In this document: positions 11,121 through 18,454 of the stretch, piece after piece | How positions within the stretch are numbered: the stretch's first letter is position 1 | Layout of the letters: every line of letters begins with the position of its first letter | From: JABSOG01 sp041583135 | GTDB taxonomy: Bacteria; Pseudomonadota; Gammaproteobacteria; Enterobacterales; Alteromonadaceae | Direction: 5' to 3' | Length of the DNA: 45,878 bases | Assembly (NCBI GenBank): GCA_041583135.1 | Contig: JBFHGJ010000044.1 | Coordinates: 1-45,878 of the forward strand | The notes under the pieces: generated by a model | The model's database searches: none | Seen by the model: only the letters and a program-made list of their open reading frames with translations | What the model was told of the DNA's origin: nothing | Program-made: the position numbers and the translations under genes

Positions 11121-11714
11121 CTATTTGTTGGCTGAGATCTCTAGGTCTTTCAAGATGCCGTTTTTAACATCATATATCCAGCCGTGTACGGTTAGGTCTT
11201 GACCTTTTTTCCATGCGCCTTGAACGATGGTGGTTTGACGGACGTTGGCCAGCTGCTCTAAGACATTGAGTTCACAAAGACGGGCAAAGCGGTCTTCGTC
11301 AGATAAGCTATCCAGCTCTTGCTGGTTGAATCTGGCGACGTCTCTGATGTGCATCAGCCAGTTGTCAATCAGACCAAACTGTTGCTCACCCATCGCCGCT
11401 CGAACGCCACCACAGCCATAGTGACCACAAACGATGATGTGCTTTACCTTCAACACTTCAACGGCGTATTGTATTACCGACAAGCAGTTCAAGTCGGTAT
11501 GAACGACAACATTGGCGATGTTGCGGTGAACAAACACCTCACCTGGTGGTAGGTTGATGATCTGGTTGGCCGGTACGCGGCTGTCGGAACATCCAATCCA
11601 CAGGATCTCGGGGTTTTGTTGCTCAGCCAAGCGAGTAAAAAATGTTGGGTCTTCCTGATTGATTGCATCAGCCCATGCGCGATTTTGCTCGAAAATTTCG
11701 GGAAGAGTTCTCAA
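11121..11714 (-). CDS. can: Beta-class carbonic anhydrase
   Basis: A 197 aa zinc enzyme interconverting CO2 and bicarbonate. The zinc ligands are C42, H98 and C101 (CSDSR and GHYGCGG), with the Asp-Arg dyad at D44 and R46, all characteristic of beta carbonic anhydrases of the E. coli Can type. No signal peptide, so cytoplasmic. The start is TTG at 11714: an in-frame TAA lies just upstream with no ATG between, and AAAGG precedes the TTG by about 9 nt. It supplies bicarbonate for biosynthetic carboxylations. It stands alone, divergent from the small exported protein at 11914. Confidence 0.95.
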   Translation of the reverse strand: MRTLPEIFEQNRAWADAINQEDPTFFTRLAEQQNPEILWIGCSDSRVPANQIINLPPGEVFVHRNIANVVVHTDLNCLSVIQYAVEVLKVKHIIVCGHYGCGGVRAAMGEQQFGLIDNWLMHIRDVARFNQQELDSLSDEDRFARLCELNVLEQLANVRQTTIVQGAWKKGQDLTVHGWIYDVKNGILKDLEISANK

Positions 11715-11834
11715 TGCTTGATACCTTTATAATGGTGTTGATTTTTATCTCGGGGCTGTTTTACGCAAATTCTCATAGCAGGTCAACCACAGACGAAGGA
11801 TTTAGCCATAAAAGACCAAAAAATAAACAATTCA

Positions 11835-11862
11835 TTGACATCTAAGTGTTTGCGTGTATATT
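11835..11862 (+). promoter_or_regulatory. Sigma70 promoter for the 11914 gene
   Basis: TTGACA (11835-11840, perfect -35) is followed after 16 bp by TATATT (11857-11862). Expected initiation near 11869 gives a leader of about 45 nt. Confidence 0.6.
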
Positions 11863-11913
11863 ACACAGCCAATTGAAACAGGTGACTGGTTGATAAGTTA
11901 AGGTGGTTGTTGA

Positions 11914-12288
11914 GTGAGTAAATTGAATGCCAAATTGGTCGGTGCGACGTTGTTGCTGTGTACTTTAACTGCCACTGCTGAAACGGACACGGTAGAATCG
12001 AAAACAGTTGAAACACAATCTGTACCAGTGATGACGTTTAGCACCCTAAAAGGATTAAACAATCTCAACCGCAATATGAAAGCGGAGCGTATGTTTCCAA
12101 GAAATAATTTATTTGACCGTAATCGTGCCAATGAATTGGAAACTCTTGCCTACCCACGTTTTCGTGGCATTGATATGTCAGATGAGCCGCTACTGGGCAG
12201 TGCCAAGCAGATCAAAGCCAAGCGCAGCCAATCCAAGCCGCAAAGTCAGACCCGCGTGAAAGACGACGCGCTCAGCTCTGATGAATAG
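11914..12288 (+). CDS. Small exported protein of unknown function
   Basis: A 124 aa protein beginning MSKLNAK followed by a hydrophobic core (LVGATLLLCTLTATA) and a plausible cleavage site at ATA-ET, so it is probably periplasmic. The mature part is hydrophilic with no recognisable domain, and ends in a basic Lys/Ser/Gln-rich stretch followed by an acidic tail. The GTG start is supported by AGGTGG at 11900-11905, 8 nt away, and by a good promoter upstream. I do not recognise the family. It is monocistronic: a long repeat-filled gap of 523 nt follows. Confidence 0.65.
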   Translation: MSKLNAKLVGATLLLCTLTATAETDTVESKTVETQSVPVMTFSTLKGLNNLNRNMKAERMFPRNNLFDRNRANELETLAYPRFRGIDMSDEPLLGSAKQIKAKRSQSKPQSQTRVKDDALSSDE

Positions 12289-12314
12289 TCTAGCGTTTAT
12301 TGAACGATTTATTT

Positions 12315-12590
12315 GCTAGTGCCCGTCCGGAAATTGGTGTTGTCGGGCACTAGCTGTGCGGTAAATGGATTTACCGTCATTTCAACTTGTTGACAGAAAT
12401 ATTGCTCCTGCAATTTCTGCATTTACCACATCATATGTGGGTCAAATATAAGCGAAAGTCGAACTTGCTTGACGTGCAGGAAGCACTAATGACGCAAGTG
12501 CATGGATGTACAGGAGCGTTCGACGTCAGCGGTCTAGGAAATTATCATGGATGAGAATTTCCGGATAAAAACTTGCTAGCGGGCGTCTAT
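12315..12590. repeat. Composite hairpin-rich intergenic repeat, copy 1
   Basis: A chain of inverted repeats with no coding frame: GCTAGTGCCCG/CGGGCACTAGC (12315-12325 with 12344-12354); CGGTAAAT/ATTTACCG (12359-12376); CAGAAAT..TTGC/GCAA..TTTCTG (12394-12419); CCACAT/ATGTGG (12426-12440); an outer GTCGAAC/GTTCGAC pair (12458-12464 with 12518-12524) enclosing GTGC-AGGAA-GCAC (12474-12486); and GGAAATT/AATTTCC (12537-12562) with CATGGATG in its loop. The module order matches a second copy near 22741-22931. The first hairpin could also terminate the 11914 transcript. The remaining 12590-12811 is A/T-rich leader without clear features. Confidence 0.6.
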
Positions 12591-12817
12591 ACCTCAAAGG
12601 TGCCGACCTTGATTTAACCCTCATATAAATACTTCTGCCAATTCAATACGTTAAATCCGTATTGCCGGGGCTAGAAACATCGATAAATGTGGAATTAATA
12701 CTGGAGAATTCCCATTTAGACACTTATCCTTACAACTGAATAATTGTACTGTATCTACTCTAGGCGCGCCTGTAAGGTGACTGTTGGGCGTGCTCGGATA
12801 GAAAGGAGATAATGAAA

Positions 12818-13531
12818 ATGAGCAGTCCGAACCATGTCGGAATTATCATGGATGGCAATGGGCGCTGGGCCACAGAGCGTTCACTCCCCCGCAAAGAAGG
12901 TCATAAGGTTGGTGCCCGCATTTGTATGGACATCATCCATGAGGCCATAGATCAGAACGTGAAGGTGCTTTCTTTATATGCGTTTTCAACTGAAAACTGG
13001 TCTCGCCCGGGCGATGAGGTGTCCAGCATTATCAGCTTGTTGGATTTGTATCTACAAACGGAGATTTTGGCGTTCTTAAAACGCGGGGTAAAGTTGACCT
13101 TGCTTGGCGACCGTTCAAAATTGTCGAAAAAAACTCGCTTTTTGTTACGCAATGCCGAGAAGTTGTCACAAAAAAACAAAGGCATGAAGTTGCAGTTGGC
13201 GGTTAACTATGGCGGTAAAGATGACATTATTCGCGGGATTAAGTCATTGGCGGCAGACGGTTACGATTTTAACCAGATCAATGAAGAAGACCTAGAAAAT
13301 GTACTCGATGGCAATCAGTCGCCGCCGGTCGATCTTTTGATCCGCACCAGTGGTGAAAAGCGCATCAGTAACTTTATGATCTGGCAGTGCGCTTACGCCG
13401 AGTTTTATTTTACCGATGTATTATGGCCTGATTTTACCCCGGAATGTCTGCGTGAAGCCATTGCCTGTTACGGCAACCGTGAAAGACGTTTTGGTGATGC
13501 GGCAGTCAATAACCAAGAGGGGCAATCGTGA
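12818..13531 (+). CDS. Cis-prenyltransferase, undecaprenyl-diphosphate synthase-like paralogue
   Basis: The 237 aa protein has the UppS family hallmarks: MDGNGRWA with catalytic D12, GHKVGA, YAFSTENWSRP, VNYGG, and near the C terminus IRTSGEKRISNF and CAYAEFYFTDVLWPDF. UppS-type enzymes condense isopentenyl diphosphate onto an allylic primer with cis geometry. It is probably a paralogue: it is not beside dxr/cdsA/frr/rseP, and it has GGKDDI where housekeeping UppS usually has GGRWDI. Product length is unknown. I prefer ATG 12818 because GGAG ends at 12808, giving a 9 nt spacer; ATG 12812 leaves only 3 nt. The stop overlaps the next gene by 4 nt. Confidence 0.87.
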   Translation: MSSPNHVGIIMDGNGRWATERSLPRKEGHKVGARICMDIIHEAIDQNVKVLSLYAFSTENWSRPGDEVSSIISLLDLYLQTEILAFLKRGVKLTLLGDRSKLSKKTRFLLRNAEKLSQKNKGMKLQLAVNYGGKDDIIRGIKSLAADGYDFNQINEEDLENVLDGNQSPPVDLLIRTSGEKRISNFMIWQCAYAEFYFTDVLWPDFTPECLREAIACYGNRERRFGDAAVNNQEGQS

Positions 13532-14676
13532 GCAATACCCATGTAAAAAGCAAACTGTCTATCGCCTGGCTGATGGTGATATTGCTGCCTTTGCTTGGCA
13601 GCTATTTGAAGTGGGGCGGCTTGCCACCTGGATTTGAGATCTTGCCTCATAGCGCCAGAACCCCACCGGGTTTTAATTTGACGGTATTTATCATTTTAAC
13701 CATTACCGCTGTGCTCATCTGGTCTTTTGTGTTTTTTCCAAAGCTATTCGGCTTTGTTAAAGTGAAAGACGATACGCCACTGGATATCGACATCGGTGCT
13801 AAGGGGGTTCCTTGGTGGTTTTGGTCGGGTCTGATAGTCATGGTTGCCAGCTGGATTGTGATGTGGGGCCAATTTGAGGTGCTCGGCAATTTACGCTACT
13901 ACTCTTTTGTGCCGTTGTGGTGGGGCTATATTTTCTTTTTAGATGGCATTGTTTATTACCGTACCGGCGGCCGCTCTTTTATGGCTTGTTGGCCCAAATT
14001 GATGATTATTTGCGGCCTACTGTCGATACCCGGCTGGTATTACTTTGAATATCTTAACTTTTTTGTGTTGAAGAACTGGTTTTATCCTTACCTTGACTTG
14101 CTCCCGGCACCTTTTACTTATTTTTGGTCGGCTTTGACCTTCTCGACGGTGTGGCCATCGATCTTTATCTGGTATCAATTGCTCAACACATTTAAGCCGT
14201 TGACGTTATGTTACGCTCAAGGGCCAAAGCTGGCTCTGTCAACCAAAGGCATTTACCTTGTTTTGCTAAGCGGCATGGTCATGACGGTTGCGACCAGCAT
14301 TTGGTATGACTATCTGTTTTGGATGATTTGGCTGGGCCCTTTGTTGATCTTGGCGACAATACTGGCGTTGAGTGGTGTTTGGACACCCTTTAGAGAGATA
14401 AAGCTGGGCAATTGGACACCAGTGATGTTGATAGCCATAGCGACTGTATTTAACAGTGTCACTTGGGAAATGTGGAATTTTTGGAGTACCCCCAACAATC
14501 CCAACTTCTGGCAGTACAACTTGCCCTATGTGCATGTCTACAAAATATTTGAGATGCCGATTTTAGGCTTTAGCGGCTATCTGTTTTTTGGCCCCGTGTG
14601 CTGGATGATGTGGATCGGTTGTGCCCGCCTGTTAGGCTTTAGCGATAATTTGGTTTTGCCGAGTTCGAAACGTTGA
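13528..14676 (+). CDS. Polytopic membrane protein with an internal duplication, unknown function
   Basis: A 382 aa, very Trp/Tyr/Phe-rich protein with about ten predicted transmembrane helices and no signal peptide. Two segments resemble each other: E174-Y-L-N177 followed by W184-F-Y and Pro-rich sequence, and E314-M-W-N317 followed by W328-Q-Y and LPY. This suggests two homologous halves, each with a conserved Glu and Asn at a membrane boundary. I do not recognise the family. Its GTG start overlaps the stop of the prenyltransferase gene (GTGA), and its own stop overlaps the next start. Tight coupling to a prenyltransferase and a phosphatase makes an isoprenoid substrate plausible, for example as a membrane cyclase, transferase or carrier. 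That role is inference only. Confidence 0.8.
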   Translation: MSNTHVKSKLSIAWLMVILLPLLGSYLKWGGLPPGFEILPHSARTPPGFNLTVFIILTITAVLIWSFVFFPKLFGFVKVKDDTPLDIDIGAKGVPWWFWSGLIVMVASWIVMWGQFEVLGNLRYYSFVPLWWGYIFFLDGIVYYRTGGRSFMACWPKLMIICGLLSIPGWYYFEYLNFFVLKNWFYPYLDLLPAPFTYFWSALTFSTVWPSIFIWYQLLNTFKPLTLCYAQGPKLALSTKGIYLVLLSGMVMTVATSIWYDYLFWMIWLGPLLILATILALSGVWTPFREIKLGNWTPVMLIAIATVFNSVTWEMWNFWSTPNNPNFWQYNLPYVHVYKIFEMPILGFSGYLFFGPVCWMMWIGCARLLGFSDNLVLPSSKR

Positions 14677-15317
14677 AGACCCTGCTGTTTGACTTTGACG
14701 GTACCTTAGCCGATACCGTCAACTTGTCCTTTGAAGTGATGAATGAGCTGGCGCAGAAGTATCATTTTCGTCAGCTCAGCGAGAGTGACCTTAAGCGGCT
14801 AAAACAATTACCGGCCAGAGCGGTACTTAAGTTTTTAGGTATTTCAGCGTTAAAAGCTCCTTTGGTGATGGCGGCCGGAAAACGCAAAGTCTTTGCTCGC
14901 ATTGACGAAGTACCTTGCAATCAGGCGCTCAAAGCGCTGCTAGGACGCTTGCAGGGGGCGTGTCGTTTTGGCGTGCTAAGCACCAACTCGGCGCAAAACG
15001 TTAAGCGTTTTTTAACCAACCATCAACTGCCTCCGTTCGATTTCATTTATGCCGACGCACGGTTATCGGGTAAGGCAAGGGTGCTAAAACGCGCGATCAA
15101 AAAGCAAAACCTTGAGCCTAAAAACTTACTGTATATCGGCGATGAGATACGTGACATTGTTGCGGCCAAAAGAGCCGGTGTTGCCGTTGCAGCGGTGAGT
15201 TGGGGCTATAACACCAAAGAGGTTTTGGCTGCGCAAAACCCTGACTATTTGGTGGATGATGTCACTGGGCTAGAGCGGGCCGTCAGCCATTTTTTCTCTG
15301 ATACAATAGACAGTTAA
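14673..15317 (+). CDS. HAD-superfamily phosphatase (phosphoglycolate phosphatase-like)
   Basis: The 214 aa protein has a complete HAD active site: nucleophile D7 and acid D9 in DFDGT, motif II S103-T104-N105, motif III K134, and motif IV D157 and D161 in GDEIRD. An alpha-helical cap (about 15-85) makes it subfamily I, as in phosphoglycolate phosphatases. The start is TTG, overlapping the upstream stop (TTGA), so translation is coupled to the membrane protein. The substrate cannot be read from sequence. HAD enzymes that dephosphorylate prenyl phosphates are known elsewhere, and this operon makes such a role worth considering. The alternative is generic phosphoglycolate or sugar-phosphate housecleaning. 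Confidence 0.85.
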   Translation: MKTLLFDFDGTLADTVNLSFEVMNELAQKYHFRQLSESDLKRLKQLPARAVLKFLGISALKAPLVMAAGKRKVFARIDEVPCNQALKALLGRLQGACRFGVLSTNSAQNVKRFLTNHQLPPFDFIYADARLSGKARVLKRAIKKQNLEPKNLLYIGDEIRDIVAAKRAGVAVAAVSWGYNTKEVLAAQNPDYLVDDVTGLERAVSHFFSDTIDS

Positions 15318-15469
15318 GTGCCGCCAATGGACCTCTAACAATACAAGTTTCGTCTAATAACTTTTGAACTCTGTCTGATTTTCGGCTAAGGTTCTGTCAT
15401 AGGACAGGATGCTTGGTCACATGCGCCTGAAGCTTATATCTACACGTTTTGGTGGTTAGGAGTATTACG

Positions 15470-15769
15470 ATGATAGAGTATGACGATAAGCGATCATTTT
15501 TGCGCATGATGGTCAATGCCGATCTGGAGTTAAAGTATGAAGACGGTGAAGCCGACAGCGTAATTGACGGTTTGTGCCGAGACTTAAGTTCGACCGGTAT
15601 GGCTGCCGAGGTGCCCTCACCAATTGAAGTCGGCACCATGTTAAAAGTGAAGTTGGCATCGAACAATCCCAGTGTTCCGCCACTTCGTGCCAGTGTAAAG
15701 GTGATGCGATGCGTCCAAGAAATGGACGATACCTATGTGCTTGGTTTGGAGTTTGTCGAGCTTATCTAA
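15470..15769 (+). CDS. PilZ-domain cyclic-di-GMP-binding protein
   Basis: A 99 aa single-domain protein with both PilZ ligand motifs: RxxxR at the N terminus (RSFLR) and DxSxxG (DLSSTG). The beta-barrel length is usual and no other domain is attached, so it should be a cytoplasmic c-di-GMP receptor acting on a partner protein. The start is ATG 15470: TAGGAG at 15457-15462 leaves a 7 nt spacer, whereas an upstream in-frame start at 15449 lies before this site. It lies 152 nt after the HAD gene and is probably a separate unit. Together with the EAL protein it is the second c-di-GMP component in the window. Confidence 0.87.
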   Translation: MIEYDDKRSFLRMMVNADLELKYEDGEADSVIDGLCRDLSSTGMAAEVPSPIEVGTMLKVKLASNNPSVPPLRASVKVMRCVQEMDDTYVLGLEFVELI

Positions 15770-15795
15770 TGTGCAGTAGGCGTTCAGGGCTATCA

Positions 15796-15816
15796 GGCAT
15801 CGTGTCCTACGATGCC
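15796..15816. terminator. Hairpin between convergent PilZ and rlmI genes
   Basis: GGCATCGT (15796-15803) pairs perfectly with ACGATGCC (15809-15816) around a 5 nt loop. It lies between the two stop codons. No U tract follows on either strand, so it may only protect 3' ends. Confidence 0.35.
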
Positions 15817-15847
15817 GAGAGTTTCCTACGATTGGCTTGAATCGCTG

Positions 15848-17038
15848 TTAATAAACCTTACATACCAAACCTTTCAAATAAAATCCTTCAGGATAGAAGC
15901 TGGCAATCGGATGGTCTTGAGCCTGACTGAGACGCTCGACAAAGTACACATCTTTACGCGCATCTAACGCCGCATCGGCGACGACTTTTTGGAATAGCCC
16001 GGTTTCCATCAACCCAGAACAAGAGAACGTCAGCAGGTAGCCGCCGGGGTTGAGCAGGCTCATGGCTATCATGTTGATGTCTTTGTAGCCGCGACAGGCG
16101 CTGGTTAAGTTGGCTTTGCTGTCTACAAACTTTGGTGGGTCGAGTACGATGACGTCAAAGGTCTTTTTCTGCTCGCGGTATTCTCTGAGCAGTTTAAAAA
16201 CGTCTTGCTGCACGAAATCGACCTTGCTTAAGTCCAGCTGATTGAGTTCAACATTGCGTTTTGCGGTATCGAGGGCGGTTTGCGAGACATCAACATTGGT
16301 AACCTTGGCGCAATTGCCTCGTAGGGCATAAAGTGAAAAGGTGCCGGTGTAACAAAAACAGTTCAGCACGGTTTTACCATCAACATATTTTTCCAGTGCC
16401 GCTCGACTATCGCGCTGGTCTAGGTAAAAGCCGGTTTTGTGGCCTTTTATCACATCAACCAATATTTTCAGGCCGTTTTCATCAATCACGGTTTCAGGGT
16501 CAGTCAACTCTCCAGACAGAGGCCCTGTGGTCAGTGGTAGCCCTTCTTTTTTGCGGACATCAACATCTGAACGTTCATAAATCAGATGCTCAGGAAAGTG
16601 GCGTTGTAGTGCATTGACGATGTTGCTTTTAAAACGCTCAGCACCTGCGCTCAGCAATTGGCAGACGATAAGGTTGTCGTATTTGTCGATAGTGACGCCC
16701 GGCAAACCGTCGGATTCTGCTGCCACCAAACGATACCCGCTGAGCCCTTGTCTTTGCACAACATCGGTTCTGACGGCTTTGGCCCGTGCGATTTTACGGT
16801 CAAAGAAGTCTTGGTCAATCTGCTCGTTTTGATCGTATGTCCAAATTCGAATACGAATTTGCGATTGTGGTGAGTAGGCTCCTCTTGCCAGCCATTTGCC
16901 ATCGGCACTAAACACATCAACGGTGTCACCAAGACCGACCGAGCCTTTGACTTTTTTAATCGCTTTAGAGTAAATCCAAGGGTGCTTTCTGAGTATCGAT
17001 TTTTCGCGTTTGGGGATAAGGGTGACTTGGGCAGACAT
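15848..17038 (-). CDS. rlmI: 23S rRNA (cytosine-1962-C5)-methyltransferase RlmI
   Basis: The 396 aa protein has an N-terminal PUA RNA-binding domain (about 1-80) and a class I SAM methyltransferase fold: NCFCYTGTFSLYA (SAM motif I), VIVLDPPKF (motif IV) and TFSCS, containing the probable catalytic cysteine. The size equals E. coli RlmI, which makes m5C1962 in 23S rRNA. I place the start at ATG 17038 (MSAQVTLIPKREKSI), the usual N terminus of the family. A 21-residue upstream extension in the same frame overlaps the divergent gene's leader and looks unlike the family. Confidence 0.9.
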   Translation of the reverse strand: MSAQVTLIPKREKSILRKHPWIYSKAIKKVKGSVGLGDTVDVFSADGKWLARGAYSPQSQIRIRIWTYDQNEQIDQDFFDRKIARAKAVRTDVVQRQGLSGYRLVAAESDGLPGVTIDKYDNLIVCQLLSAGAERFKSNIVNALQRHFPEHLIYERSDVDVRKKEGLPLTTGPLSGELTDPETVIDENGLKILVDVIKGHKTGFYLDQRDSRAALEKYVDGKTVLNCFCYTGTFSLYALRGNCAKVTNVDVSQTALDTAKRNVELNQLDLSKVDFVQQDVFKLLREYREQKKTFDVIVLDPPKFVDSKANLTSACRGYKDINMIAMSLLNPGGYLLTFSCSGLMETGLFQKVVADAALDARKDVYFVERLSQAQDHPIASFYPEGFYLKGLVCKVY

Positions 17039-17171
17039 GGCGCGTTTTTTCCTGAAAAACAAAAGACGCGGGATTATATCCCCCGATAAAACCATAGGCA
17101 AACCCCCAGTTTTTTTATATCATACCTGCTCTTTAAAAAACCGCTATTTTACAGGCACTTTAGATTCTATC

Positions 17172-17924
17172 GTGAATAATATTCAAATACACAAAGTTGC
17201 GCCGCAACGGGCTTTCTACTGGATAAGTCGGGCATGGGATCTGTTCAAGCTGCAAACCGGTTTGTGGATGCTGAGCTTTTTCTTTATTTATTTTCTCAGT
17301 CTTTTTGCCGCTTCACTCGGCAATGTTGGCATGATAGCGTTTTCTTTGCTCAACCCGTTTTTGATGGCTGGCTTTTATCATCTTGCGTTTAAGGCCGATA
17401 ATGGCGTCAACAGTGAGTTTATGGAGCTGTTCACTGCCTTTAGCGATGTCAGAGTGCGTGGCGTATTGTTGCAAATAGGTTTCATTGGCTTGCTCTATAC
17501 CTTTTTCTTTTCGCAAATCAGCACTGAAGCGGCCGAACAGTTTATCGATGGCAAGGAGGTGAATGGTGAAGCCCTTATCACCTTGGTTTTCGCGTCTATT
17601 TTGTATCAAATGTTTTTCTTTTTTGCTGTGCCTGTGGCCTATTTTTTCCATGAACGCAGCTTATTGTTTGTGATCAAATATGCGTTCTTAGCCTGTTTGA
17701 GCAATCCGTTGGCGTTGACCTTGTTTGGCCTGTTAGCCTTTTTATTGAGCATGGCAACCATATTTACCCTGTTTTTGGCGATGATTGTGGTGTCGCCGAT
17801 GTTGATGATCTCGGTTTATTTGGCATTTAATGATATTTTAAAGCCAGAGTTTGAGATTGAACATAAAGCTGACGACAACGACGATGACCAAGGCTCTGGT
17901 CCTGACTTTAAAATAGAGGCGTAA
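17172..17924 (+). CDS. BPSS1780-like inner-membrane protein
   Basis: A 250 aa protein with about six hydrophobic helices, a short N-terminal segment (MNNIQIHKVAPQRAFYWISRAWDLF) and an acidic Asp-rich tail. The N-terminal pattern of a Trp-containing amphipathic helix followed by paired helices resembles the uncharacterised BPSS1780/DUF2189-type membrane proteins of proteobacteria. Function is unknown. The frame is open upstream to 17010, but that part overlaps rlmI; I choose GTG 17172 because the family-like sequence begins there, although the ribosome site is weak. recX follows 13 nt after the stop. Confidence 0.7.
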   Translation: MNNIQIHKVAPQRAFYWISRAWDLFKLQTGLWMLSFFFIYFLSLFAASLGNVGMIAFSLLNPFLMAGFYHLAFKADNGVNSEFMELFTAFSDVRVRGVLLQIGFIGLLYTFFFSQISTEAAEQFIDGKEVNGEALITLVFASILYQMFFFFAVPVAYFFHERSLLFVIKYAFLACLSNPLALTLFGLLAFLLSMATIFTLFLAMIVVSPMLMISVYLAFNDILKPEFEIEHKADDNDDDQGSGPDFKIEA

Positions 17925-17937
17925 GCGCTAAGGTCAG

Positions 17938-18423
17938 ATGGAGATTATGGACGACGAGAATTCAACACCGGTAATAGCGCTCAATAAACTCAGAGCCACT
18001 GCTTTGGCCTGGTTGGGCCGTCAGGAATATTCTGAAGCTAAGTTTCGCCGCAAGCTGGCGCAAGCCGAGGCCAGCGACGAACAGATCGAGTTGGTGGTTG
18101 CTGAGTTTATTGCCAACAACTGGCTCAGTGAACAGCGCTACTGTGAAGCATTTGTTCGTAGTCGTATACGTAAAGGGCAGGGCTGGCTAAGAATTTGTAA
18201 CGACGGCAGAGTGCAGGGGTTAGACGAAAAGACACTTAAGCAGGCGCTAAATGACAGTCAGACCGATTGGTTTGAACTGGCCCGAGAAACCTATCAAAAG
18301 CGCTATGCGCCCAGTGACAAACTGGAAATGAAAGAAAAAGCCAAGCGCTTGCGTTTTATGCAATATCGCGGGTTTAGCGCCGAACAGGTCAGCTATGCCA
18401 TGGCTCAATCAATTGACGATTAA
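17938..18423 (+). CDS. recX: Regulatory protein RecX
   Basis: A 161 aa RecX: tandem three-helix repeats with the family pattern ALAWLGRQEYSEAKFRRKL, LVVAEFIANNWLSEQRYCEAFVRSR and a C-terminal repeat RLRFMQYRGFSAEQVSYAM. RecX binds RecA filaments and limits their extension during recombination and the SOS response. In most gammaproteobacteria recX follows recA directly. Here the upstream neighbour is a membrane protein gene, so recA is elsewhere. AAGG precedes the ATG. alaS follows after 31 nt, preserving the right half of the usual recA-recX-alaS order. Confidence 0.93.
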   Translation: MEIMDDENSTPVIALNKLRATALAWLGRQEYSEAKFRRKLAQAEASDEQIELVVAEFIANNWLSEQRYCEAFVRSRIRKGQGWLRICNDGRVQGLDEKTLKQALNDSQTDWFELARETYQKRYAPSDKLEMKEKAKRLRFMQYRGFSAEQVSYAMAQSIDD

Positions 18424-18454
18424 ATACACCAATAAATCTATAGACGGAAAGAAA

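Noticed and set aside
12315..12590. MITE with terminal inverted repeats
   Set aside because: CCGGAAATT appears near both ends in opposite orientation, but I could not find a target-site duplication or matching transposase ends.
12590..12817. Riboswitch in the leader of the prenyltransferase operon
   Set aside because: The leader is A/T-rich with short stems only; no known aptamer consensus is visible.
17010..17171. Longer start for the membrane protein before recX
   Set aside because: It overlaps the rlmI start region antisense and the added residues are unlike the rest of the protein.
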